In this document: piece after piece, positions 27,881 to 34,655 of the stretch
Layout of the letters: each line of letters opens with the position of its first letter
Position numbering within the stretch: the stretch's first letter is position 1
Origin: Colwellia sp. RSH04
GTDB taxonomy: Bacteria > Pseudomonadota > Gammaproteobacteria > Enterobacterales > Alteromonadaceae
Assembly (NCBI RefSeq): GCF_003545765.1
Contig: NZ_QXIO01000001.1
Coordinates: 310,001-374,000 of the forward strand
Length of the DNA stretch: 64,000 nt
Reading direction: 5' to 3'
Notes under the pieces: generated by a model
Seen by the model: the letters and a program-made list of their open reading frames with translations, nothing else
Databases searched by the model: none
What the model was told of the DNA's origin: nothing
Made by a program: the position numbers and the translations under genes

Positions 27881-28219
27881 CTATTCAGCCCACCAAACAT
27901 CATATAATGCGCTGACAGAAACTGACTTAACGCCATGTTCAGTTAACCAAGCTTCAACAGCAGTTCTATGCTCTTCAGTACATGAGCCTAACTTTTGTGT
28001 GCAAATAAGGCCATGCCATAACGTATCACCTTCACCGCCAAAACCTAGGCCATTCGGCTGAATGACTTCAGCAAAAAACTGATCCATAAAGGTATCTACT
28101 TCTTCATCAGTGATATCTTCTTTAAACTTCCATGCTATATCAAAGCCAAGCTCTTTAAATTCATCTACACGTAATTTTTTACGTAAACGACGACTGCGAT
28201 TTTTTGCTTCAAGTTTCAT
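27881..28219 (-). CDS. yggL: YggL family protein (DUF469)
   Basis: A 112-residue cytoplasmic protein with the YggL signature: [20 protein letters not shown] at the N-terminus and [18 protein letters not shown] [18 protein letters not shown] in the middle. In E. coli YggL has been associated with the ribosome. It forms an operon with trmB (two-base gap), divergent from mutY. Confidence 0.93.
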   Translation of the reverse strand: MKLEAKNRSRRLRKKLRVDEFKELGFDIAWKFKEDITDEEVDTFMDQFFAEVIQPNGLGFGGEGDTLWHGLICTQKLGSCTEEHRTAVEAWLTEHGVKSVSVSALYDVWWAE

Positions 28220-28362
28220 AATTTAGCCTTAAGAGTTACTGTTCTGGTTCGCCTTTTAAAAGATAAGGCAAGAATTGCGCGTATTATATGATGTAGCATA
28301 GTCTACTGACAAACAATTTTGCCTATTTGAGCCTTATAACAAATTTGCTACACTGCCCCTCT

Positions 28363-29451
28363 ATGAATGAATCTATTAATATTTCAAAAAAATCAGCCGA
28401 GCAGTTTGCTGCTAATATTGTCACTTGGTATCACAAGCAAGGTAGAAAACATTTACCTTGGCAGCAAAATAAGACCCCTTATAGCGTATGGATATCTGAA
28501 ATTATGTTGCAACAAACACAAGTTGCAACCGTAATTCCTTACTATGAACGCTTTATGACCAGTTTTCCTACAATAACTGATCTCGCAAATGCTGATGAAG
28601 ATACGGTATTACACCATTGGACAGGGCTTGGTTATTATGCGCGGGCTCGAAACTTACATAAATCAGCGAAAATAATCGCGAATGAATACCATGGTATTTT
28701 TCCAACCAATATTGAACAAGTTATTGCGCTACCGGGTATAGGGCGCTCAACCGCAGGAGCCATTTTAAGCCTATCATTAAACCAACATCATCCCATTTTA
28801 GACGGCAACGTTAAACGCGTATTAGCACGTAGCTATTTAGTTGAAGGCTACAATGGCCTGAGTAAATTTGACAAAGCACTTTGGCAACTAAGTGAAACAC
28901 TTACCCCAGCAAAAGAAACGGCAAGTTTTAATCAAGCAATGATGGATATGGGTGCAACAGTATGCACGCGCTCCAAACCACAATGTACTTTATGCCCTGT
29001 AGAAAAAAGCTGCCTAGCGAAAGCTAGTGATCAACAAGCTTTATTTCCACAAAAAAAACCTAAAAAGAAAATTCCAGAAAAAAATACCATTATGGTTATT
29101 CCACGTGTAACCAACGATAAATCAACAAAGGTATTAATGCATAAACGTCCACCAACAGGTATCTGGGGGGGATTATGGTGTTTTTATGAGATCAGTGAAA
29201 CCAATGAACTTCAATCACTCTTAACTTCATTAAATTTAACTGAATCAACACAGCACCCATTAAAAGAATTTAGACACACTTTTAGCCATTTTCATTTAGA
29301 TATCACCCCAATAGTCGTTGATTGTATTGAAACAAAACCAAAAGAAATAAACGAACCGGCACAGCAAAGGTGGTATGATTTATCAATTAAAGAAAATGTC
29401 GGTTTAGCTGCCTCTACAGAAAAACTGCTTAAACAGCTAAGCCTCTTTTAA
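28363..29451 (+). CDS. mutY: A/G-specific adenine DNA glycosylase
   Basis: Removes adenine mispaired with 8-oxoguanine. From the preferred ATG (362 aa) the order is [20 protein letters not shown] with the catalytic Glu, the helix-hairpin-helix [13 protein letters not shown], the catalytic Asp in [11 protein letters not shown], an iron-sulfur cluster ligand set C-X6-C-X2-C-X5-C ([17 protein letters not shown]) and a C-terminal NUDIX-like recognition domain. A TTG at 28327 could extend the frame by 12 residues, but it falls in the likely promoter (TTGAGC-16-TACACT) and E. coli MutY starts near the ATG. It lies upstream of yggX. Confidence 0.97.
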   Translation: MNESINISKKSAEQFAANIVTWYHKQGRKHLPWQQNKTPYSVWISEIMLQQTQVATVIPYYERFMTSFPTITDLANADEDTVLHHWTGLGYYARARNLHKSAKIIANEYHGIFPTNIEQVIALPGIGRSTAGAILSLSLNQHHPILDGNVKRVLARSYLVEGYNGLSKFDKALWQLSETLTPAKETASFNQAMMDMGATVCTRSKPQCTLCPVEKSCLAKASDQQALFPQKKPKKKIPEKNTIMVIPRVTNDKSTKVLMHKRPPTGIWGGLWCFYEISETNELQSLLTSLNLTESTQHPLKEFRHTFSHFHLDITPIVVDCIETKPKEINEPAQQRWYDLSIKENVGLAASTEKLLKQLSLF

Positions 29452-29528
29452 GAACTAACTATTCAATATTATCGATATCATAGAATATTGATAAACTATT
29501 AATAAATTAACATTAGAGATTGAACATT

Positions 29529-29801
29529 ATGAGCCGTACCGTATTTTGCCAACACCTCAACAAAGATTTAGAAGGTTTAGCTTTTCAACTTTACCCCGGT
29601 GAAGTGGGCAAGAGAATATTTGATAATATTTCTAAAGAAGCATGGACCATGTGGCAAAAAAAACAAACCATGTTAATCAATGAAAAGAAAATGAATATGA
29701 TGAATCCTGACGATAGAGCATTTTTAGAACAAGCAATGGTTGGTTATTTATTCGAAGGAAAAGAACCTGAAATTGAAGGATACGTACCTCCAAGTGAATA
29801 A
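29529..29801 (+). CDS. yggX: Fe(2+)-trafficking / oxidative damage protection protein
   Basis: A 90-residue YggX protein beginning MSRTVFCQ, with the family motifs [40 protein letters not shown] and FLFEGKE-type [12 protein letters not shown]. In E. coli it protects iron-sulfur clusters from superoxide. I use ATG 29529; a TTG three codons earlier does not match the family. It is 77 bp downstream of mutY, as in enterics. Confidence 0.97.
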   Translation: MSRTVFCQHLNKDLEGLAFQLYPGEVGKRIFDNISKEAWTMWQKKQTMLINEKKMNMMNPDDRAFLEQAMVGYLFEGKEPEIEGYVPPSE

Positions 29802-29877
29802 TTTGCTGTTTTTATGACTGAAACGTATTAAAAGTAAGCAAACAAACATTTTTTCTTATAAAATTGCAAAAAAAGGG

Positions 29878-29906
29878 TTGACGGGGAAAAGGAAAAACAG
29901 TTTAAT
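29878..29906 (+). promoter_or_regulatory. Promoter of the tRNA-Phe/tRNA-Thr operon
   Basis: TTGACG, 17-bp spacer, TTTAAT, then ACGCCCCGTC, a GC-rich discriminator typical of stringently controlled tRNA promoters. It lies about 50 bp upstream of the tRNA-Phe gene. Confidence 0.75.
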
Positions 29907-29955
29907 ACGCCCCGTCTTAACGAGGCAGCAAATTAAGCCAAGTTAATACAGGTTA

Positions 29956-30031
29956 GCCCCGATAGCTCAGTTGGTAGAGCAGCGGATTGAAAATCCGCGT
30001 GTCCCTGGTTCAACTCCGGGTCGGGGCACCA
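29956..30031 (+). tRNA. tRNA-Phe (anticodon GAA), second copy
   Basis: 76 nt with encoded CCA, cloverleaf as in the copy at 15941-16016, from which it differs at one T-loop base. It is the first gene of a tRNA-Phe/tRNA-Thr operon. Confidence 0.98.
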
Positions 30032-30118
30032 TATTTAGAAATGGTGCTTCAGTTATTTAACAGTAAAAGCATTATTTTGGTGCCAGGATATCCTTAGATA
30101 TCGCACACAGTTTTGTGT

Positions 30119-30194
<76 letters not shown>

Positions 30195-30215
30195 TTCATC
30201 CCGAGAGGAAGAACA

Positions 30216-30248
30216 AAAACCTTAGCAGCAATGTTAAGGTTTTTTTTC
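30216..30248 (+). terminator. Terminator of the tRNA operon
   Basis: AAAACCTTA pairs with TTAAGGTTTT around a GCAGCAATG loop and runs into T8. The 3' arm and following bases are then repeated (see the repeat entry). Confidence 0.8.
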
Positions 30249-30290
30249 GTCTGAAAAGCAATGATGTTAAGGTTTTTTTTTCGTCTGAAA
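30228..30290 (+). repeat. Tandem duplication of the terminator 3' arm
   Basis: Two imperfect direct units of about 30 bp: GCAATG-TTAAGG-T8-CGTCTGAAA (30228-30256) and AGCAATGATG-TTAAGG-T9-CGTCTGAAA (30257-30290). The second differs by an ATG insertion and one extra T, which looks like a slippage or recombination product. Confidence 0.75.
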
Positions 30291-30457
30291 TTTAACAATG
30301 AATACGCTAACGACCTACCCCATCTATTCTGCACCCTGTGCGTGATCTAATTCTGACATACTAGTCATATTATCTTTTGTTAATATTTTAGATAATATCC
30401 TGATCTTTTTAGTCAGATTACTCGTAATGGCTACGAAATAAATATTAAGGCAATTGA

Positions 30458-31453
30458 ATGAGAAACAACCTAATTACAGCTGGTATTGCTACTTCTGTTC
30501 TACTTTTAAGTACGGCTCTAAAGGCAAATGAAGCTGCAAACCAAAATACCATTCAGGCATCTGATTTTATAGATTTATTCGAAAAAATGGGTGGACAACA
30601 TCTAGGTTATAGAAAAGCACATGCTAATGGTCTTTGTGCCTCTGGAACTTTTACTCCATCGCCAAATAAAAATTTTAAAGGCGCAGAATTACTTTCAAAA
30701 GGTGAGCTCCCTGTATCTATTCGATTTTCGTTGGGTGGTGCTAACCCTAATAGTAATGAAAAGTCACCCGGTGCACGTGGAATGGGCTTTCAAATAAAAC
30801 TACCTAATGGTTCCTTACACACTTTCACTGGAAATAATTTTCCAGTGTTTGCAGGCAAAAACCCAGAAATCTTTTATGGTTTTTTATCAACATTACTACC
30901 TGATAAAAACGGACAGCGCGATCCATCTAAAACATTACAATATATTCAAGAACATCCAAGCGTACAAGCTAATGCTATGTGGAATAAATCAGCTAAAACT
31001 GCTTCATCATACGCCAATACTGAGTTTTTTGGTCTCCACACATTTTTTTATGAAAAAAGTAATGGTCAAAAAACTAAATTTCGCTGGCATATCGAGCCTA
31101 GTTTAGGTGTGAAGACATTAGATAAAGCAGAAGTTGCTCAAATGCCAACAAGATTTTTAGCAGATACTTTTGCCCAACAACTTAAAGATGAAACTATTCG
31201 TTTTACCCTTATGGCAACGATAGGCAAGACAGAAGATAGCACCGTTGATCCTTCACAAATATGGCCTAGTGATCGTCCTCAGGAAAAACTTGGCACTATT
31301 ACTGTTAAAACGAGTGGTGGAGAGCTGTGCAAAAACATTAATTTTGACCCCAATATTATTTCAGCAGGTTTTACACCAAGCGAAGATCCTATATTAAGAA
31401 TGCGTTCAGCAGCCTATGCTATTTCTTTTGGGAAAAGGTTAAGTGGCCAATAA
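30458..31453 (+). CDS. Periplasmic catalase-related heme peroxidase (SrpA-like)
   Basis: A small catalase-fold protein of 331 residues. The signal peptide (about residues 1-23, cleavage after LKA) sends it to the periplasm. The distal His is in YRKAHANGLCASG (about 54), PGARGMGFQIKLPNG is the conserved core, and the C-terminal RMRSAAYAISFGKRL carries the heme-ligand Tyr in the usual R-x3-Y setting. It lacks the C-terminal part of full catalases, as in the SrpA/catalase-related peroxidase group. It probably uses peroxide with an organic donor. It is monocistronic. Confidence 0.9.
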   Translation: MRNNLITAGIATSVLLLSTALKANEAANQNTIQASDFIDLFEKMGGQHLGYRKAHANGLCASGTFTPSPNKNFKGAELLSKGELPVSIRFSLGGANPNSNEKSPGARGMGFQIKLPNGSLHTFTGNNFPVFAGKNPEIFYGFLSTLLPDKNGQRDPSKTLQYIQEHPSVQANAMWNKSAKTASSYANTEFFGLHTFFYEKSNGQKTKFRWHIEPSLGVKTLDKAEVAQMPTRFLADTFAQQLKDETIRFTLMATIGKTEDSTVDPSQIWPSDRPQEKLGTITVKTSGGELCKNINFDPNIISAGFTPSEDPILRMRSAAYAISFGKRLSGQ

Positions 31454-31550
31454 AGATTATACCAACTGGTATAAGAAAGGGATCGCTTTGAAGTAACACG
31501 CCCTAATGACCACATGAATATTATTCACTTATAAGATGAAATCATCTCAT

Positions 31551-31681
31551 TTGCTGTACAGAGTTTCTATCTATACACTTAACTTGGTTCTGAATCATCC
31601 CCGATTCTTTTTAATAAGCATTGTAGTTAGTCAATAATTATATGGTTTTGCTTACAGGGCATCTTTGATGCCCTTTTTTTT
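31551..31681 (+). ncRNA. Candidate small regulatory RNA with own promoter and terminator
   Basis: TTGCTG (31551-31556), 17-bp spacer and TACACT (31574-31579) form a plausible promoter that would start near 31586. The predicted RNA of about 95 nt has a 5' hairpin GAATC-ATCCCC-GATTC whose C-rich loop could pair with Shine-Dalgarno sequences, then a U/A-rich single-stranded stretch, and ends in GGGCATC-TTT-GATGCCC-T8. This is the layout of Hfq-type small RNAs. I do not recognise a known family. The same terminator may end the catalase transcript. Confidence 0.4.
31657..31681 (+). terminator. Strong Rho-independent terminator
   Basis: Perfect 7-bp GC-rich stem GGGCATC / GATGCCC, three-base loop and T8 on the plus strand, 204 bp after the catalase-like stop. 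Confidence 0.9.
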
Positions 31682-31878
31682 GCCCTAAATTTAATATATT
31701 GCAGTGTCACAGCTAAAATTGTTATAGTCAGTTTCATCGAAGTGCGAGTGCCCTAAAACAGTGCAACAAACTTCCACCAGCCTTTCCCTTGAATAATTAA
31801 ACCCAAAAAAAACAACAACTTGAGTTATGGCATACCTATTGCTATTTCTTAATAGTCAATCCAAATTTTTTAATTATT

Positions 31879-32760
31879 ATGTCTATACAAACACCTATTA
31901 GAGGTCTTCGCTCATTCTGTGTGGCTGCAAAATGCTTGAGCTTCAAACATGCCGCAAGCCAATTATTTATTACTCCGTCTGCAGTAAGTCATCAAATTAA
32001 GCAACTCGAATCTCAGCTAAGTATTACATTGTTCAAAAGAAGTACTCGATCAATTGAGCTCACCAGTGCTGGCAAGCAATTTTATCAATCAATTCAACCA
32101 ATAATTCATCAATTAGAATCGACCATTTCAGAGTTTACTCATAAGCAGCAAAATAAAACTATTATTATCAGTTTGCCTGAATTCTTTGCCAGCGAATTAT
32201 TTATTCCTCGACTCAGTGAATGGTCGGCAACAAACCCTGATATCAACTTGCAATTAGAAACAATAAAGGCAGGCAATGAACATACTCAAGTCGCTGATTT
32301 ATCGATTGTATTAGCTAGCGGCAAACCTAATGCGAGTATCGTACATGAGCTATTTCCTATACGGTATGTTCCAGCATGTAATAAAGCGTTGTACAAAAAG
32401 CTTAAGAGCAAAGGTTTCAGTGCATTAAGCAATACACCGCTAATCTTGCATAGTTCACGACCATGGTCTTGGCACCAATGGGCAGACAATGTTGGTATTG
32501 AAGATTTCGACCCTAAACAAATCATTCAGTTTGACAGTATGTTCGGAGTAGCCAGAGCTGCCCAACAAGGCATGGGAGTTGCCTTAGTTCCCTTGCCTAT
32601 GAGCAAAACATGGTTTAGTGAGCAGTTATTGATTAGGCTCTTTGATGAAGAGCTTAATACAAGAGACAGATACTATTTAATTCAGCATGAAAATATGGAA
32701 AACAATGAAGACTTATTACGTTTTGCTGATTGGGTTCAACAAACCTTTGCTAAGGACTAA
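31879..32760 (+). CDS. LysR-family transcriptional regulator
   Basis: A 293-residue LysR regulator. The N-terminal winged helix (LRSFCVAAKCLSFKHAASQL, then FITPSAVSHQIKQLESQLS at about 33-51) is of the GcvA-like type, followed by a two-lobe effector domain (IIISLPEFFASELFIPRL ... GVARAAQQGMGVALVPLP). It is not divergent from a target gene; candidates are the neighbouring catalase-like gene and the downstream secreted protein. An AGGTGAAA-taa-TTTCACCT hairpin (32773-32791) follows its stop. The effector is unknown. Confidence 0.93.
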   Translation: MSIQTPIRGLRSFCVAAKCLSFKHAASQLFITPSAVSHQIKQLESQLSITLFKRSTRSIELTSAGKQFYQSIQPIIHQLESTISEFTHKQQNKTIIISLPEFFASELFIPRLSEWSATNPDINLQLETIKAGNEHTQVADLSIVLASGKPNASIVHELFPIRYVPACNKALYKKLKSKGFSALSNTPLILHSSRPWSWHQWADNVGIEDFDPKQIIQFDSMFGVARAAQQGMGVALVPLPMSKTWFSEQLLIRLFDEELNTRDRYYLIQHENMENNEDLLRFADWVQQTFAKD

Positions 32761-32772
32761 ATGACACACAAT

Positions 32773-32791
32773 AGGTGAAATAATTTCACCT
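32773..32791. terminator. Possible weak terminator after lysR
   Basis: Perfect 8-bp stem AGGTGAAA / TTTCACCT with a three-base loop, 12 bp past the stop, but no T-run follows. It could also be an operator. Confidence 0.35.
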
Positions 32792-32882
32792 TATAAGTTC
32801 AGTTTAATCGTTTGTCAGATTTTTTATAAATTTCTATAGTGGTGATGTATCGCGTTGATACGTTAATTAATGGAGCAACAAC

Positions 32883-33356
32883 ATGAAATTATCTTTTTCT
32901 CTTGTAAATACAATTATCTTAACCGCATTACTAAGCAATACTGCAATGGCTACTGAAACCCCTGATAAATTTAAAATTGCTAAAATCAAAAAGTCTGCTG
33001 GTTTTCAAAGCAGTACAGTAAAAGCATATAACGATAACATGGCCTTATGCGTCAGCTACCTGACTGATACAACAAATAGCTTTTCTGATAAGGCTTGCAC
33101 CAAAGCCGTCTCCATCATTGAATCAATAAACTTGGATAATAATTCAAAGGTAAACTACTTCAAATCACTAAGTTATAGTAACCGTGCTATTTCAAAGTAT
33201 TTTCAAGGTGACAATAAAGGTGCGCTGGCTGATTTATCTAACGCTATTTTGATTGACTCAAATACCATAACGAAAAGTAATTTTGCACTGATAAAAGAGT
33301 TATCTTTAGAAGAAAACACGTTACTAGAAACTCAATCTAGCGAAGTTTCTGACTAG
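32883..33356 (+). CDS. Small secreted protein with TPR-like helices
   Basis: Family not recognised beyond a TPR-like C-terminal half. The 157 residues have a signal peptide (about 1-23, cleavage after TAMA), a polar mature N-terminus with two Cys (C51 and C67 region: ALCVSYL and KACTKAV) that could form a disulfide, and a helical pair SNRAISKYFQGDNKGALADLSNAILIDS-like repeat (about 98-125) with TPR spacing. It is likely periplasmic. GGAG lies nine bases before the ATG. There is no enzymatic motif. Confidence 0.75.
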   Translation: MKLSFSLVNTIILTALLSNTAMATETPDKFKIAKIKKSAGFQSSTVKAYNDNMALCVSYLTDTTNSFSDKACTKAVSIIESINLDNNSKVNYFKSLSYSNRAISKYFQGDNKGALADLSNAILIDSNTITKSNFALIKELSLEENTLLETQSSEVSD

Positions 33357-33396
33357 CACCTAACTAATATCAACAGTATTTATAGAGTAATTAAAA

Positions 33397-33534
33397 ATGA
33401 TGAAAAATATATATCAACAATTAACTTCAATGATCTATTTATTCAGTGAATTAAAACATATATCGATCAGTCAATGGGATATAGAGCAAAATGAGCACAA
33501 TATCAATACCGGTAATATTCGACAGCAAAGGTGA
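33397..33534 (+). CDS. Possible 45-residue small protein
   Basis: An ATG-ATG start at 33397 opens a 45-codon frame ending TGA at 33534. The protein begins MMKNIYQQLTSMIYLFSELK and ends NIRQQR; the first half is amphipathic with a Met/Ile/Leu-rich helix, the second polar. A weak GAG lies about nine bases upstream. It follows the secreted protein by 40 bp and precedes a strong hairpin, so it could be the second gene of that transcript. No family is recognised; codon evidence is thin. Confidence 0.35.
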   Translation: MMKNIYQQLTSMIYLFSELKHISISQWDIEQNEHNINTGNIRQQR

Positions 33535-33559
33535 TTGCTTACAATTCGATTATAAAAAT

Positions 33560-33596
33560 AAAGACATCTAAAAATAGCAATAATTTAGATGTCTTT
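33560..33596. terminator. Terminator-like hairpin
   Basis: Perfect 13-bp stem AAAGACATCTAAA / TTTAGATGTCTTT with an 11-base loop. It probably ends the 32883-33534 transcript, although the plus strand has only a short TTT. Confidence 0.6.
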
Positions 33597-33610
33597 AGAC
33601 TTAGACAATT

Positions 33611-33646
33611 ATTGTCATTGTTATTGTTATTGTTATTGTTATTGTT
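33611..33646. repeat. Hexanucleotide microsatellite (ATTGTT)n
   Basis: ATTGTC followed by five exact ATTGTT units, ending 21 bp before the start of the PDC-sensor protein. Its position between promoter and start codon could make expression vary with repeat number. Confidence 0.9.
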
Positions 33647-33667
33647 CAATAGAGTAGAAATTGCATT

Positions 33668-34624
33668 ATGAATTACATTAGCGTGATGGAAAGATATCAT
33701 GAATATAAAGAAGCGATTCATGAGTTAATGGCTTCAATAATTGCAGGCTCATTTGATAAAAACTTCTTTGAAGATGAGCAATTACTTAGCGACTCTATGA
33801 ATTGGCTAAGTTCACACTACCCTTTTATAGAACTGATGTTTACTTTAGATAAACACGGGGTACAAAATAGCCATAACTTTTCTCATAATAAACTAAGAAA
33901 AAAAACAGCTAATAAAGGTAAAGGCACAGATCGCTCTTACCGACCTTACTATATAAAAGCCAGTGAAAATGAACACATTGTCGTTACCGAGCCGTATTTA
34001 TCATCCTCTAGCCATAACCTTTGTATTTCTACCGCCATAAAATATACCGATAATTCGGGAGCTGTGATTGGCATATTAGTAATAGATATTGATCTTGCCC
34101 ATGCTATTGAATTCTTAATGGGTGATATAAAGCGCAAACAGTTCCACCCTTTTTTTAGTGTTATTTATACCTCAATAGTAATTGGCCTATTTTTTATCGT
34201 CGCAATTTTACTTTTTTCTGCCGGCAATGAAATTGTGAGTTTGATAATAACTCCTTCCCCTGAAGATTTAAAAATCAAGCCCTTTGGCATCATCATCTTC
34301 TTAACCTTGGCTTTAGCCATTTTTGACTTAGGTAAAACAACTATCGAAGAAGAAGTACTAATGCAAAAAGATATTTTAAGGCATAGCTCAACAAGAAGAA
34401 CAATTACTCGTTTTATTGCCACAATACTTATCGCCGTATCGATTGAAGCGTTATTGCTAATGTTTAAATCGGTACTAGGATCGTCAGAGTACTTAGTTAA
34501 TGCTGTCGCAATGATGGCAACATCAGTCGGTTTGCTGATTGGTTTAGGTATTTATGTTTACCTAGGTGCTAAAGCAGAGGTGTTGTTAAAACAACAAACT
34601 ACATCCCAAATACGCACCGGTTAA
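33668..34624 (+). CDS. PDC-sensor membrane protein without recognised output domain
   Basis: 318 residues. The N-terminal 150 residues look like a PDC/Cache sensor (IELMFTLDKHGVQNSHNF ... TDRSYRPYYIKASENEHIVVTEPYLSSSSHNLCISTAIKY ... IGILVIDIDL). Then come four hydrophobic segments (about 163-185, 205-222, 247-267, 278-300). No kinase, GGDEF, methyl-accepting or phosphatase motif is seen. Unusually, no membrane helix precedes the sensor domain, so its side of the membrane is unclear. It converges on the hybrid kinase at 34656. A hexanucleotide repeat lies just upstream. Confidence 0.75.
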   Translation: MNYISVMERYHEYKEAIHELMASIIAGSFDKNFFEDEQLLSDSMNWLSSHYPFIELMFTLDKHGVQNSHNFSHNKLRKKTANKGKGTDRSYRPYYIKASENEHIVVTEPYLSSSSHNLCISTAIKYTDNSGAVIGILVIDIDLAHAIEFLMGDIKRKQFHPFFSVIYTSIVIGLFFIVAILLFSAGNEIVSLIITPSPEDLKIKPFGIIIFLTLALAIFDLGKTTIEEEVLMQKDILRHSSTRRTITRFIATILIAVSIEALLLMFKSVLGSSEYLVNAVAMMATSVGLLIGLGIYVYLGAKAEVLLKQQTTSQIRTG

Positions 34625-34655
34625 TTTATCAATATTAATATATCAATAAGACTTT

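Larger units (their letters stand above)
31454..31878. other. Intergenic region between catalase-like gene and lysR
   Basis: 425 bp without a credible coding frame. It contains the candidate small RNA at 31551-31681 and then about 190 bp in which I recognise nothing except presumed lysR promoter sequence. Confidence 0.5.

Noticed and set aside
28327..28362. TTG start extending mutY by 12 residues
   Set aside because: No ribosome binding site; it falls in the likely promoter and does not match the family N-terminus.
33611..33646. A CRISPR array
   Set aside because: Six-base tandem units without spacers; no cas genes in the window.
33539..33721. A minus-strand frame with a run of Asn
   Set aside because: The Asn run is the hexanucleotide repeat read backwards; no independent support.
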